64,000 bases of DNA from Algoriphagus locisalis (GCF_900116615.1 NZ_FPBF01000006.1:186001-250000), one strand, 5' to 3'. Shown: positions 1-9,291, counted from the stretch's first letter. Notes: generated by a model not told the origin, from the sequence alone. Program-made: numbers and translations.

Positions 1-970
1 CTGCGTCAAAGCCACCAATTCCAGCTTGACCGCCACCACCTTGCTCGATAGTCATGCCGATAGCTCCGTTGAACATAGGGTAGGAATCACCATATGATGG
101 ATAAAGCAGATCAAAGCGCTCTTTGGTGAAGTAAAACCTTCCAGCTTCATCGAAGTACTTGGCTGTATTTCTACCAAAAGTATCCTGAAACTCATGCTGC
201 CAAGCGGTCAACTGCTCATGAAGTGGCTCTGCTGCTGGTGCCATGTAAAAAGGATTGTTGATGCCTTGCTCGTGAAAGTCCAAGTGCAGCTGAGGCATCC
301 ACTCGTTGTAAAGCTTCATTCTAGCCTGAGATTCCACTTGTACTTGCCATGCCCAGTCTCTGTTCAAATCAAATAAATAGTGATTTGCACGTCCGCCTGG
401 CCAAGGTTCATTGTGCTCCACAGATTGCAAGTCTGGCTGAAGCGTAGTATTCATTTTCTGATTATACCAGTTGGCATAGCGGTCTCTAGCGTCAGGATTG
501 ATGCAAGGATCGATGATGACTACCTGGTTTTTGAGCCACTCTTGAGAGGTAGCATTTTCAGGATTTGCCAAAGTATAAAACGACGAAATCGCTGCTTCCA
601 TGCCTACAGACTCATTTCCATGCACATTGAAAGACATCCAGTTGATCGGCACAGCAGTAGAAGGATCGCCATCAAGCATTCCAGTTCTCTTTAGGTTATC
701 TGTGCGGATTTGCTCCAGATTGGCCATGTTTTCAGCGCTAGTCAGAATGGCCACAATCAAGGGCCGTTTCTCGTTGGTTTCTCCGTATTGGACTAGTTTG
801 ACATTCGGATTATTAGCTGCCATATGCTCGAAGTAATCCACCATGCGGTGATGTGGAGTGAAGCGATCACCGGGTTTGTAACCCAAAAACTGCTCTGGAG
901 TCTGGATTTGAGCCCAGGAGCATATGGTGATCGAAAAAACGAATAATGATAAGAGTAAGAGTTTTTTCAT
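1..970 (-). CDS. Secreted M14 family zinc carboxypeptidase, C-terminus cut by window edge
   Basis: The frame opens at an ATG at 970 and runs without a stop off the left edge, giving 323 codons. Residues 1-20 (MKKLLLLSLFVFSI... ending SWAQ) form a signal peptide, so the enzyme is exported. Zinc-binding features of M14 metallocarboxypeptidases are visible: HGNES (His and Glu ligands), then INPDARDR, a DLNRDW segment that matches the substrate-binding Asn-Arg region, and HLDFHEQG with the third zinc ligand. It should cleave C-terminal residues from peptides in the periplasm or outside the cell. The catalytic Glu region near the C-terminus lies outside the window. Family assignment is firm; substrate is unknown. 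Confidence 0.88.
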   Translation of the reverse strand, partial: MKKLLLLSLFVFSITICSWAQIQTPEQFLGYKPGDRFTPHHRMVDYFEHMAANNPNVKLVQYGETNEKRPLIVAILTSAENMANLEQIRTDNLKRTGMLDGDPSTAVPINWMSFNVHGNESVGMEAAISSFYTLANPENATSQEWLKNQVVIIDPCINPDARDRYANWYNQKMNTTLQPDLQSVEHNEPWPGGRANHYLFDLNRDWAWQVQVESQARMKLYNEWMPQLHLDFHEQGINNPFYMAPAAEPLHEQLTAWQHEFQDTFGRNTAKYFDEAGRFYFTKERFDLLYPSYGDSYPMFNGAIGMTIEQGGGGQAGIGGFDA

Positions 971-1180
971 AAGGTGGTGGTGTAAAATAGTAGGCTGAAT
1001 TTAAAAGGAATTGTGATTTTCCTTGACACCGATTAAAAAAAAGCGTGGGTAGACTTTAGGATATTCTCTTTTACTATCCAGACTATCCCTAAGTTCTTAT
1101 GTGACAAAAGTCGCTGCGATAGAGAATATTCCTACTGAACTTGCACTCATAAAATTTGTCACAATAAACTAATAATAGAT

Positions 1181-1489
1181 ATGGGTTTTTTCTCAGCAAT
1201 ATTCGGAACTACAGACAATACCAAATTATCGGAAGCAATTCAGGAAGGTGCATTTCTGGTAGATGTGAGATCAGCAGGTGAATTTGCGTCTGGAAGCGTG
1301 AAGGGCGCTGTCAATATCCCTTTGGATAGCGTAGCTAGCCAGTTAGGTAAATTTAAGGGAAAGAAAAACATTGTGGTATTCTGCCGATCAGGAAATAGAA
1401 GCAGTCAAGCAAAAAGTATTTTGGAGCAAAATGGGGTTCAAAATGTCATCAATGGAGGTACTTATCAGAATGTCAGTCAATGTGTTTAA
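1181..1489 (+). CDS. Single-domain rhodanese-like sulfurtransferase
   Basis: A 102-residue protein made almost entirely of one rhodanese domain. It has the DVRSAGEF motif near residue 28, VNIPLDS near 44, and an active-site loop FCRSGNRSSQA with Cys68 as the expected persulfide-carrying residue. There is no signal peptide, so it is probably cytoplasmic. Such small rhodaneses (GlpE/PspE size) move sulfane sulfur between acceptors; the physiological partner cannot be told here. The C-terminal end (NGGTYQNVSQCV) fits the family, which supports this frame over an overlapping one. A terminator follows about 100 bases downstream. Confidence 0.85.
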   Translation: MGFFSAIFGTTDNTKLSEAIQEGAFLVDVRSAGEFASGSVKGAVNIPLDSVASQLGKFKGKKNIVVFCRSGNRSSQAKSILEQNGVQNVINGGTYQNVSQCV

Positions 1490-1586
1490 AGAGGATTTTG
1501 GCGGAGAAATTCACTCAATCTATATGTGGGATTGGTGTATGGATAAAATGGATTAGTTGAAAAGTTGCTATCACCCTATAGTAGCA

Positions 1587-1618
1587 AATGCCTGGTAAAT
1601 TTTACCGGGCATTTTTTA
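1587..1618 (+). terminator. Rho-independent terminator after the rhodanese gene
   Basis: Near-perfect inverted repeat with arms reading aaatgcctggtaaa and tttaccgggcattt, followed by a run of T. It lies about 100 bases past the rhodanese stop codon and separates that gene from the repeat-flanked ATPase gene. Confidence 0.8.
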
Positions 1619-1642
1619 TTTCAACATACTTACCTGTGTTAG

Positions 1643-1764
1643 TTTACCATGAAATCCGTAAATCCTACTTTCGATTTTCATGGTAAAATATTTTGAAATC
1701 TAGCTTAAATTAGTCACATTTACCATGAAACACGTAAATCAAACTTTCGATTTTCATGGTAAAA
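1643..1764. repeat. Two tandem palindromic repeat units overlapping the ATPase start codon
   Basis: Two 46-bp units, 1643-1688 and 1719-1764, differ at only four positions and have a period of 76 bp. Each starts with tttaccatgaaa and ends with its exact reverse complement tttcatggtaaa, so each unit is itself an inverted repeat with 12-bp arms. The right arm of the second unit contains the ATG (1756) of the DUF4143 ATPase. An in-frame stop at 1735-1737 excludes an upstream start. This could be an operator for autoregulation or an mRNA structure that hides the start; no function is proven. Confidence 0.85.
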
Positions 1765-2898
1765 GACAGGCAGATTTTCTCGCTGATTCAGGAATACCTT
1801 TCCATTTTCCCTGCTGTAGGTCTATTGGGACCACGGCAAGTAGGGAAAACTACGCTTGTCAAAAACCTGAAACTAGTTAAAGAAAGTATTTACATAGATC
1901 TGGAAAAAGCCTCTGATCGGGCTAAATTGGTGGATGCGGAGCTTTTTCTGAAAGCACACGTGGACAAGACAGTGATTCTTGATGAGATTCAATTGATGCC
2001 GGAATTGTTTGCCCAACTGCGAAGTCTGATCGATGAGCAGCGCGAGCCGGGCCGGTTTATTTTATTAGGTTCGGCTTCTCCCGATTTGATTCGTAAAAGT
2101 GCAGATTCTCTCGCTGGAAGGATTGGTTATCTAGAATTGACACCGTTTTTCTGGGGAGAGATCGATGAAAGTGAACTGGAGAAGCTCTGGATTCGAGGAG
2201 GTTTTCCTTTGTCTTTTTTGGCGAAAACAGATCGGGAAAGCCAGATTTGGAGGCAGAATTTTATCAAAACCTATTTGGAAAGAGATTTGGCGCAGATAGG
2301 ACTGAGTACAGATCCTAGACTGGTGGAGCGATTTTGGATCATGCTGGCATATGCGCAGGGTGGAATCTGGAATGGAGAAAGTTTTGCCCGAGCCCTGGGC
2401 ATCACGCGCCCAACGGTGAATCGATACCTGGAATTTCTGGAAGGCTCCTTTATGGTTCGTGCGCTGCAGCCTTTCCACCGGAACATTAAAAAGCGTTTGG
2501 TCAAATCTCCCAAGGTTTTTATCCGGGATACCGGTTTGCTGCATTCGCTGACTGGGGTGGATTCGATGGAAGCATTACGGAATTTAGTGCAGATCGGAGC
2601 TTCCTGGGAAGGATTTGTGATCGAGCAGATTACGGCAACTTTTGGGGAAGAATACGAGTACTATTTCTACCGAACGCATCAGGGTGCGGAGTGCGACCTG
2701 CTTTTGGTGAAAAATGGCGCGGTGAAAACTGCGATAGAAATCAAAAACACACTTTCACCGAAACTTACCAAAGGTCTTCAGATCTCCATGGAAGATACCG
2801 GAGCGGAAGAAGGTATTGTGATCTGTAGAATAGAAGGAGAATATCCGCTTTCTGAGAAGGTTAGAGCAATGGGGTTGGGGGATTTTTTGTCGGAATGA
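1756..2898 (+). CDS. AAA_14/DUF4143 family ATP-binding protein
   Basis: A 380-residue P-loop ATPase with Walker A GPRQVGKT at residues 25-32 and Walker B ILDEI at 74-78. The C-terminal half has the layout of the DUF4143 domain, ending in a nuclease-like ECDLLLV...AIEIKN segment reminiscent of PD-(D/E)xK folds. Members are very common in bacterial accessory regions, often in many copies, and their cellular role is not settled. The start at 1756 is forced by an upstream in-frame stop and lies within a palindromic repeat. A second, degraded copy of its 3' end is found at 3469-3594, so the gene has been duplicated locally. Confidence 0.85.
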   Translation: MVKDRQIFSLIQEYLSIFPAVGLLGPRQVGKTTLVKNLKLVKESIYIDLEKASDRAKLVDAELFLKAHVDKTVILDEIQLMPELFAQLRSLIDEQREPGRFILLGSASPDLIRKSADSLAGRIGYLELTPFFWGEIDESELEKLWIRGGFPLSFLAKTDRESQIWRQNFIKTYLERDLAQIGLSTDPRLVERFWIMLAYAQGGIWNGESFARALGITRPTVNRYLEFLEGSFMVRALQPFHRNIKKRLVKSPKVFIRDTGLLHSLTGVDSMEALRNLVQIGASWEGFVIEQITATFGEEYEYYFYRTHQGAECDLLLVKNGAVKTAIEIKNTLSPKLTKGLQISMEDTGAEEGIVICRIEGEYPLSEKVRAMGLGDFLSE

Positions 2899-2988
2899 TT
2901 TAAGGGAATTGAATCGCAAAATCCCAACAGCTAAGTGAACAATTTTATTTTTTCGTAGCTTTAGGGAGGTACATTAAAATGTGCAGAT

Positions 2989-3183
2989 ATGGAAATCACG
3001 ATAAAAATAGATAAGCGAAGTAAGCAGGCAAAAGTTTTCTATGAATACCTTAAAACACTTCCTTTTGTAGAGATAGAAGAATCTCGTTTCAATCCAGATA
3101 CTGAAAAGGCGATAAAAGAGGCTAAGAAGGGCAAGAAAACCAAAACTTCTCTTGAGGATTTCAGAAAAGAGCTATACTCGTAA
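2989..3183 (+). CDS. Putative antitoxin of a YafQ-type toxin-antitoxin pair
   Basis: A 64-residue, lysine-rich protein with a beta-strand-like N-terminus (MEITIKIDKRSK) and a charged helical tail (LEDFRKELYS). I do not recognise the DNA-binding family with certainty. Its stop overlaps the ATG of the toxin gene by one base (TAATG), and its size, charge and position fit an antitoxin translationally coupled to its toxin. Antitoxin function is therefore inferred from the partner. Confidence 0.7.
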   Translation: MEITIKIDKRSKQAKVFYEYLKTLPFVEIEESRFNPDTEKAIKEAKKGKKTKTSLEDFRKELYS

Positions 3184-3455
3184 TGTATGAGCTAGAACAG
3201 ACGGGAAAGTTTAAAAAGGACGTTAAACTCGCCAAAAAGCGTGGTTTGGATATGAGGCTTCTCGATGAAGTAGTTACCCATTTGGTTGAAAGCGGTACAC
3301 TTCCACCAAAAAACAGCCCCCACAAATTAACGGGAAATTATAAAGGATTTTGGGAATGCCATATCCAGCCCGACTGGCTGTTAGTTTGGAAACAGGACGA
3401 CAGCATTTTACTCATTACTTTAATACGAACAGGGACGCATAGCGACTTATTTTAA
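3183..3455 (+). CDS. YafQ-family type II toxin (RelE superfamily mRNA interferase)
   Basis: A 90-residue protein with the full YafQ signature: HKLTGNYKGFWECHIQPDW, and RTGTHSDLF at the C-terminus. The residues matching the catalytic set known from E. coli YafQ are all present: His47, His60, Asp64, His86 and Phe90. It is therefore predicted to be an active ribosome-dependent mRNA endonuclease, neutralised by the upstream gene product. The ATG overlaps the antitoxin stop by one base, which implies co-translation. The pair sits between the complete ATPase gene and a remnant of a second ATPase copy. Confidence 0.88.
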   Translation: MYELEQTGKFKKDVKLAKKRGLDMRLLDEVVTHLVESGTLPPKNSPHKLTGNYKGFWECHIQPDWLLVWKQDDSILLITLIRTGTHSDLF

Positions 3456-3468
3456 GCTTGGCTTTGTG

Positions 3469-3594
3469 GTTCTAAACTCACCAAAGGACTACAGATTTCC
3501 ATGGAAGATACCGGAGTGGAGGAAGGGCAGGTGGTCTGTAGAATTGAAGGAGAATATCCGCTTTAGCTGTAGGCAGTGGGCTTGGGGGAGTTAT
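3469..3594 (+). pseudogene. Remnant: second copy of the DUF4143 ATPase 3' end
   Basis: The bases closely match 2759-2888 of the complete ATPase gene. Translation gives a near copy of the ATPase tail (KLTKGLQISMEDTGVEEG, then CRIEGEYPL) before a TAG where the intact gene continues with SEKVRAM. The match resumes past the stop (gcagtgggcttggggga against gcaatggggttggggga). No 5' part is present. This is a decayed duplicate fragment left after a recombination event that also placed the YafQ pair between the two copies. Confidence 0.85.
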
Positions 3595-3617
3595 TAAATA
3601 ACTAAATTTAGATTTAA

Positions 3618-4580
3618 ATGTCCGAAAATCAACCAAAAGGAATAAGTGACGAAGAAAAGTGGTTAGATTTTTTTTCGTCATCAATTTCTAATCTCGCCGA
3701 TTTCGGAGAGGAACTATATAGGGTATTTTTTAAACTAGAAGAATTCAAACTAAGCAATATTCTTCCAGCAGTGAATTATTTTAAAAATTTTGTTGAAATC
3801 GTTGACTCAATCTCTTTAAACATTAAGAATGGAATAACCACTGCGCCGACAAGAGTCTTAATTCGTTCTGCGGCAGAGTATTATTTCTCTTTGATGTATT
3901 TGTTTTCAGAAAGAGACTATCTTGAAATTAGATCTTTGTCGATTTCATATTGCTCAATTATTGAAGAAATGAAGGGTTTCAAACCATTTTTTCCCGAAAA
4001 CTTAAAAGAAACAGAAAGAAAATTAAAATTAGAGTTTGGCCAAAATCCAGGTTTTAATTTTAAGAAAATAGATTATAGTGAAAAGAAGCGTTACTTTGAA
4101 AACCTGCTAGGGCATAAAGATTTTATTGAATTAAGGGAAGAATATCTGAGAACTAGTAATAGTAGTCATTTCAAAAATAAAAGGTTCATACCTTGGTATT
4201 CACTATGGAATGGGCCAAGAAATGTTAGGGATTTAGCTGAAAATACAGGAGAGTTAAATATATATAAGTCTATTTATGATGAGTTTAGTCATTATACTCA
4301 TGGCTCGAAATCATTTCAAAAAGACTTCATTCATTTAGGTGAAGATGGATCACTGCATATGTATGCTAAAAGGACTCCTTACAATTTAAAATTTGTTTCT
4401 TCTCCCAGCTTTATTTTGTGTGGAAAGTTTTACAATAGATTTATTGAATCTTTTTGCGGAGGAGATGAGAAATTATCAGAAAGGCTTCAGCAAATATTAA
4501 TAGATTTTAAAGAGGGAGAACCTACGGTTGAGCCAATCAATATTGAAAAAAATTTGGTGCTGAGGTTTCCCTTAAAATAG
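3618..4580 (+). CDS. Hypothetical protein, DUF5677-like
   Basis: A 320-residue soluble protein, helix-rich, without signal peptide or obvious membrane segment. The pattern RVLIRSAAEYYFSLMYLF, followed near residue 225 by YDEFSHYTHGSKSF, resembles proteins annotated as DUF5677, which have no known biochemical role and often sit in defence or accessory regions. Its codons are more AT-rich than those of uvrA and neighbouring core genes, which fits horizontal acquisition. It lies between a toxin-antitoxin remnant zone and a convergent HEPN/MNT module. Function is not assigned. Confidence 0.55.
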   Translation: MSENQPKGISDEEKWLDFFSSSISNLADFGEELYRVFFKLEEFKLSNILPAVNYFKNFVEIVDSISLNIKNGITTAPTRVLIRSAAEYYFSLMYLFSERDYLEIRSLSISYCSIIEEMKGFKPFFPENLKETERKLKLEFGQNPGFNFKKIDYSEKKRYFENLLGHKDFIELREEYLRTSNSSHFKNKRFIPWYSLWNGPRNVRDLAENTGELNIYKSIYDEFSHYTHGSKSFQKDFIHLGEDGSLHMYAKRTPYNLKFVSSPSFILCGKFYNRFIESFCGGDEKLSERLQQILIDFKEGEPTVEPINIEKNLVLRFPLK

Positions 4581-4638
4581 AAATCCAATCAAAGTCTATG
4601 ACTATTTTCAGTGAATATTTACCAAAAATCCCTTTCTC

Positions 4639-4980
4639 TTAAAGTGAGGACCGCGTATAGGAAACTTCCGTTTTATTATAAATCTCCACCCCCGCTCTAT
4701 CAATATGCTCCAATAAGTCAGGTTCTTTGATGGTGTGATAGTTCAGCACATCAAATTTATAAGGCATATTGGTTTCCTCGTTTAGGAAATAACTGATTTG
4801 GCTAACCGTGTCGAAATCAATTCCTTCACCTTTCATGGCAATATCCACATCACTGCCATTTTTATAATTCCCCTTGGCCCTACTGCCAAAAATGTAGGCC
4901 TTTTCCACTTGAGCATGATTACTCAGCACGCTTAAAATCGCTTCCAAATCAGAATCCAAGAGTCCGAACTTATTCTTCAT
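4639..4980 (-). CDS. MNT-type minimal nucleotidyltransferase (MntA/HI0073-like antitoxin)
   Basis: A 113-residue protein with the nucleotidyltransferase signature GSRAKGNYKNGSDVDIAMKG: Gly32-Ser33, then the metal-binding Asp44 and Asp46. This matches the stand-alone MNT proteins that pair with HEPN proteins. In characterised MntA-HepT systems the enzyme AMPylates a tyrosine of the HEPN toxin and silences it. The ATG overlaps the end of the upstream HEPN reading frame by 11 bases, the usual coupled arrangement. The partner is broken here, so the enzyme may have lost its target. Confidence 0.87.
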   Translation of the reverse strand: MKNKFGLLDSDLEAILSVLSNHAQVEKAYIFGSRAKGNYKNGSDVDIAMKGEGIDFDTVSQISYFLNEETNMPYKFDVLNYHTIKEPDLLEHIDRAGVEIYNKTEVSYTRSSL

Positions 4981-5482
4981 CTAGCTTTTGTTTGAAACTA
5001 AGCTGCAAAGCTTTCAAAATGGGAAAGTATTTATGGTCTATTAACTGCTCCATATCAGAAGCTTTTTGCTCGTCGTATGTATGAGCCGTCAGATTTCTGT
5101 CTTGCAACAAATCCATCCAATCGTGGCCGTTTTCTAGAATATTCATTTCAAATGCTTTCTTCAGCGCACTTCTTGGGGATTTAATATCCACAAATCCTTG
5201 CTCTTCCAAGTAATCTTTTACCATGTTCCAGGCCAGCTCAAAACTCATTTCATGTGATTTGATTGTTTTGCAGCGGCCACATGGAATCTCGCAACCCAGT
5301 CAGCCACCAAAATAATTATTGTTTCAAATTTGCTCGATTTCAAAAAATTGTATGATCCCTGCTTTCTGAACGATATCAGGATTGGGGATTTGCAGGGCAT
5401 TTTCCAAATGATTCATCGCTTTGCTGAAATTAGAAAAGCGTTGCTTCCAGCGGATATCATCGTTTGTCATGGTAGAAGTCAT
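4970..5482 (-). pseudogene. HEPN toxin gene (HepT/HI0074-like), split by a 90-bp in-frame insertion
   Basis: Two collinear pieces are in the same frame. The N-terminal piece (ATG at 5482 or 5470) reads MTNDDIRWKQRFSNF... to GIIQFFEIEQI and hits a TGA at 5324-5326. The C-terminal piece from 5248 reads MSFELAWNMVKDYLEEQG and carries the HEPN active site RNLTAHTY (Rx4HxY; Arg51, His56, Tyr58 of the piece). Removing 90 bp joins them as GIIQFFEMSFELAW, the normal HI0074-family sequence. The 92-residue C-terminal piece could still be made from its own ATG, but it lacks the first helix. Either a pseudogene or a shortened toxin/substrate-binding subunit. Confidence 0.8.
5247..5342. repeat. 90-bp insertion bounded by 6-bp direct repeats (atttca) inside the HEPN gene
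   Basis: atttca occurs at 5247-5252 and again at 5337-5342; removing one copy plus the sequence between restores the HEPN frame. The insert adds 30 codons including an in-frame stop. I see no terminal inverted repeats and no coding potential, so it is not a recognisable insertion sequence. It could be a small non-autonomous element or a templated insertion at a break. Confidence 0.75.
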
Positions 5483-5678
5483 GTGAGTTAGAGGCTAAAA
5501 TAAGGCTTTATTCTTGGATATAATTACCTTCTTATTTGCCAGTATTACGACCCAAGCAACTGTGAATTTCGGAATGTCCAAGTTTTGGCACCGCATTTCT
5601 GCTGGCTGGTAAGTAAGTTCCGATTTCTAATTTCAGACCATTAATTCTCAGGTGAGTTTTGCCTACCTAAATATCAAC

Positions 5679-6209
5679 CTACCGCTTCTCTGCCTGAAAG
5701 CTATCGACAATAGCTTTAAAGATGGGTTCTACTTTCTCGAACTGAGCTGCTGGGACAGAGCCGGTGATTTTGAAGGTTTGGTTTAGCTTTTGGTACATGT
5801 AGAAAATGCCCGTTTTATCAGCATTTGGACCATACGAGAATTTAACCCACCTAGCTGGGGTTTCATCGATCTTCGTGGTTCCATTTTCCTGCACTTTAAA
5901 ATTTGAAAATTCTTCAGGTAAAATATACTGAATTTCAAAAAGGTAATCCTGCTCAAAAGACTGCTTTGAACCAATTGATTCAAAATTTCCTGTCCCTTGC
6001 GCTCCCTCCAGGTATGTCAGAACTATATTGGCATTTGCTATATTTTTAGCTGTAATCTTATAATCATACCCGTCGTCCTCTACCATCCAGCCTTCTGGCA
6101 AAATATAGCTGAACTTAATTTCGGGGTCTGTGACCACAACTCTTTTTTGGGCAGAGGAAAGTAGTGGGAATACTGAGAGAGCGAATAGGAGTAGTATGCG
6201 ATAGATCAT
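5679..6209 (-). CDS. Secreted protein of unknown function, PsbP/DUF-like fold possible
   Basis: A 176-residue protein with a clear signal peptide (MIYRILLLFALSVFPLLSSAQ). The mature part begins with a strand pattern IKFSYILPEGWMVEDDG followed by YKITAK, which recalls small exported proteins with a PsbP/Mog1-like single domain (phrase 'F.Y.LPEGW'). No catalytic motif is visible. It is monocistronic between the HEPN/MNT module and uvrA. Export is firm; function is not assigned. Confidence 0.65.
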   Translation of the reverse strand: MIYRILLLFALSVFPLLSSAQKRVVVTDPEIKFSYILPEGWMVEDDGYDYKITAKNIANANIVLTYLEGAQGTGNFESIGSKQSFEQDYLFEIQYILPEEFSNFKVQENGTTKIDETPARWVKFSYGPNADKTGIFYMYQKLNQTFKITGSVPAAQFEKVEPIFKAIVDSFQAEKR

Positions 6210-6341
6210 GAATTATTAGGATATATAAAACATATGAACTAATATATCCATTAAGCGGCGCGTTATAAAATGCTTGGCGTTGATTTAAGGATAATTAAGA
6301 AATTAGAAGTAATACCCAGAAGCACTTTGATCCATCAAAAA

Positions 6342-9158
6342 CTACACAAAAGCCTCTCGAAGATACTTCGCCGTATAATTTTCCTCTTCCTTCATCATAT
6401 CCTCCGGAGTGCCTTCAAAAGTCAAATAACCGCCTTTATTTCCGCCTTCAGGTCCCAGATCAATTACCCAATCAGCCGATTTGATCACTTCAGTATTGTG
6501 CTCGATAATGATGACCGAGTGCCCTTGGTCAATCAGTGCATTGATGGAATGGAGGAGTTTTTTGATATCATGGAAGTGAAGGCCAGTGGTCGGTTCATCG
6601 AAGATAAATAGGATATGATCACTGGATTTAGATCCTCCTTTTCCTAGGAAAGACGCCAGCTTTACCCGTTGAGCCTCACCTCCTGAAAGGGTATTGGAGC
6701 TTTGTCCCATGCCGATATAGCCAAGCCCAACTTCCTGCAAAGGCTGAAGTTTATTGATGATCTGGGTTTTTCCTTTGAAGAACTCCAACGCTTCGTCGAT
6801 AGTCATTCCCAGTACGTCGGAGATATCTTTCTCCTTGTACTTTACATCCAGTATTTCATTCTTGAATCGCTTGCCTTTGCAGGATTCGCAAGTCAAATGA
6901 ATATCTGCCATAAACTGCATTTCTACAGTTGTGATTCCTTCACCTGCGCAGTTTTCACAGCGACCTCCATCTACATTGAAGGAGAAAAATGCTGGTTTGT
7001 AGCCTCGCTGCTTGGAAACAGGTTGTTCTGAAAAGAGCATTCTGATCGCATCGTAAGCTTTTACGTAGGTTACTGGATTCGAGCGGGAAGACTTTCCAAT
7101 AGGATTTTGATCCACAAACTCTACTTGTGAAATGGATTTGTAATCTCCTTCTATCTTGTCATATTTTCCGCTTTCATCTATGACGGTTCCCAGCATTTTG
7201 CCTAAGGCAGGATAGAGCACTTTCTTGATCAAGGTTGATTTTCCAGAACCGGAAACCCCTGTCACGCAGGTAAGTGTATTGAGAGGAAATTTGACCGAAA
7301 TATTTTTCAGGTTGTTTTCCCGAGCTCCTTTTACGCTAATGGAATCCTTCCACTTACGGTTTCCGTCTTTTTTGAAGATTTGCTCCTCACCACGAAGATA
7401 CTTCGCTGTGTGAGTTTGGGCAGAAGTCATCAACTCCTCGATGGTACCTTGGAATAGTAATTCTCCGCCATTAACACCCGCATCTGGCCCAATGTCTATA
7501 ATCTGATCGGCTGCTTTCATCACTTTTTCCTCATGCTCCACCACAATTACGGTATTGCCCATATCTCGGAGTGATTTCAACACGCCCACTAATCGATCTG
7601 TATCTCGAGGGTGAAGCCCGATGCTTGGCTCATCCAAAATGTACATAGATCCCACCAGCGCAGATCCCAGGGAAGTAGCCAGTTTGATTCGCTGAAATTC
7701 CCCGCCAGAGAGCGTAGAAGTCAAGCGATTCAAGGTCAAATAACCCAAGCCAACCTGATCCATGTATTCCAACCGGCTTTGGATTTCCTTCAGCAAGCGG
7801 TTTGCAATTTTTGCTTGGTGTGGAGGAAGTTCAAGCGTATTGAAAAAAGGTAATGCCTCATCAATAGGCATCAGAACTATATCCTGAATGGATTTTCCTT
7901 CAATCTTTACATAAGAAGCATCCTTTCGCAAGCGCGTTCCCTTACAATCTGGGCAAGTAGTACGACCACGGAAACGGGATAGCATCACACGGTATTGAAT
8001 CTTGTGCGTTTTGGTTTCCAGGTCTTTAAAGAATGCATCTAGTCCTTTGAAGTATTTGTTTCCAGTCCACAGCAAGGCTTTTTCCTTTTCATTCAGGTCC
8101 TCATATGCCCGGTGAATAGGGAAATCAAACTCAATTCCCTTTTTCAAAAGTGGCTCAACCCAAGCTCTGGATGACTCTCCCCGCCAAGGAGCAATTGCAC
8201 CTTCGTAAACCGAAAGATCTTTTTCAGGAATGACCAAGTCAGGATCGATCCCCAACACATTTCCAAAACCTTCACAAGTTCGGCAAGCCCCAAAAGGGTT
8301 ATTAAATGAGAAAAAGTTGACTGAAGGAATTTCGAATTGCATTCCATCGAGCTCGAAGCGATCCGAAAAGCTTTTAGTTTCTTTACCTGGAACAGTGATT
8401 TTACAATCTCCATGACCTTCGAAAAGCGCTGTTTGTACAGAATCGGCAATTCGGAATTGATTGTCCTCATCTTCTTTTTGAACCGATACTCGGTCGATCA
8501 GGATCTCATACTTCCCTTTTTGAATCTTTTTTTCCTGAAGCAAATCTTCCACAAAATAGGCTTCATCATCTATCAAAATTCGTGTATAACCTTTTTGCAA
8601 AAGCAATTCCAGCTCTTGGTTGATCTTACGTCCTCGTTCAATTTGAAGCGGACAGGAAATCATGACTTTGGATCCCTCTTCAAATGACTGAATGTAATCT
8701 ACGATGTCAGTGACCGTGTGATGCTTTACCTCTTTGCCAGAAATTGGCGAGATAGTCTTCCCAATTCTTGAGAAAAGAAGTTTCAGATAATCATAGATCT
8801 CTGTCGTAGTTCCTACTGTCGATCTAGGGTTTTTGGTGTTGACTTTTTGCTGTATGGCGATGGCCGGAGCTACACCCTTGATGTATTCCACATCAGGTTT
8901 TTCCATTCTGCCGAGGAATTGACGGGCATAGGAGCTCAGGCTTTCCACGTACATGCGTTGGCCTTCGGCAAAAAGTGTATCGAAAGCCAAGGAAGACTTA
9001 CCAGAGCCCGAAAGCCCTGTTACTACCACAAATTTATTTCTTGGAATCGCGACGCTCAGGCTTTTCAGGTTATTCACCCGGGCGTTTTTGATGATGATGA
9101 ATTCTTTGGGATCGAGTGCGTCGATGTCTGTTTTAGCGGATAAAGTGCTCAAAGTCAT
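6342..9158 (-). CDS. uvrA: Excinuclease ABC subunit A
   Basis: UvrA recognises DNA lesions in nucleotide excision repair and loads UvrB. Two ABC ATPase halves are present, with Walker [10 protein letters not shown] near the N-terminus and GVSGSGKST in the C-terminal half. Both ABC signatures ([13 protein letters not shown] and [13 protein letters not shown]) are there, along with zinc-finger cysteine sets CRTCEGFG...CPDCKGT and CENCAGEG...CESCKGK. The frame extends to an ATG at 9218, but the ATG at 9158 (MTLSTLSAK) gives 938 residues, the normal family length, so it is preferred. It stands alone and divergent from pnuC. Confidence 0.97.
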   Translation of the reverse strand: MTLSTLSAKTDIDALDPKEFIIIKNARVNNLKSLSVAIPRNKFVVVTGLSGSGKSSLAFDTLFAEGQRMYVESLSSYARQFLGRMEKPDVEYIKGVAPAIAIQQKVNTKNPRSTVGTTTEIYDYLKLLFSRIGKTISPISGKEVKHHTVTDIVDYIQSFEEGSKVMISCPLQIERGRKINQELELLLQKGYTRILIDDEAYFVEDLLQEKKIQKGKYEILIDRVSVQKEDEDNQFRIADSVQTALFEGHGDCKITVPGKETKSFSDRFELDGMQFEIPSVNFFSFNNPFGACRTCEGFGNVLGIDPDLVIPEKDLSVYEGAIAPWRGESSRAWVEPLLKKGIEFDFPIHRAYEDLNEKEKALLWTGNKYFKGLDAFFKDLETKTHKIQYRVMLSRFRGRTTCPDCKGTRLRKDASYVKIEGKSIQDIVLMPIDEALPFFNTLELPPHQAKIANRLLKEIQSRLEYMDQVGLGYLTLNRLTSTLSGGEFQRIKLATSLGSALVGSMYILDEPSIGLHPRDTDRLVGVLKSLRDMGNTVIVVEHEEKVMKAADQIIDIGPDAGVNGGELLFQGTIEELMTSAQTHTAKYLRGEEQIFKKDGNRKWKDSISVKGARENNLKNISVKFPLNTLTCVTGVSGSGKSTLIKKVLYPALGKMLGTVIDESGKYDKIEGDYKSISQVEFVDQNPIGKSSRSNPVTYVKAYDAIRMLFSEQPVSKQRGYKPAFFSFNVDGGRCENCAGEGITTVEMQFMADIHLTCESCKGKRFKNEILDVKYKEKDISDVLGMTIDEALEFFKGKTQIINKLQPLQEVGLGYIGMGQSSNTLSGGEAQRVKLASFLGKGGSKSSDHILFIFDEPTTGLHFHDIKKLLHSINALIDQGHSVIIIEHNTEVIKSADWVIDLGPEGGNKGGYLTFEGTPEDMMKEEENYTAKYLREAFV

Positions 9159-9291
9159 AGCTGGCAAAGTTACGAAAGGAACAGAGGAACTCCTTACAAA
9201 GTTTTGTTTGTAAGGCAAATTGTCAATTCACTTGTTCCAAATACTGAGGAGATCCTCCAAGTTAACGGTAAGAACTATCCCTTGAAGTCAT

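Noticed and set aside
1371-1556. Alternative gene overlapping the end of the rhodanese
   Set aside because: It is out of frame with the rhodanese signature and has no recognisable protein features; a terminator follows soon after.
1643-1764. Short CRISPR array
   Set aside because: Only two units, each itself palindromic over its full length, with a 30-bp gap and no cas genes; it overlaps a start codon instead.
1-5482. Prophage or integrative element at the left end
   Set aside because: No integrase, transposase, structural phage gene or tRNA attachment site was seen; the zone holds only ATPase, TA and unknown genes.
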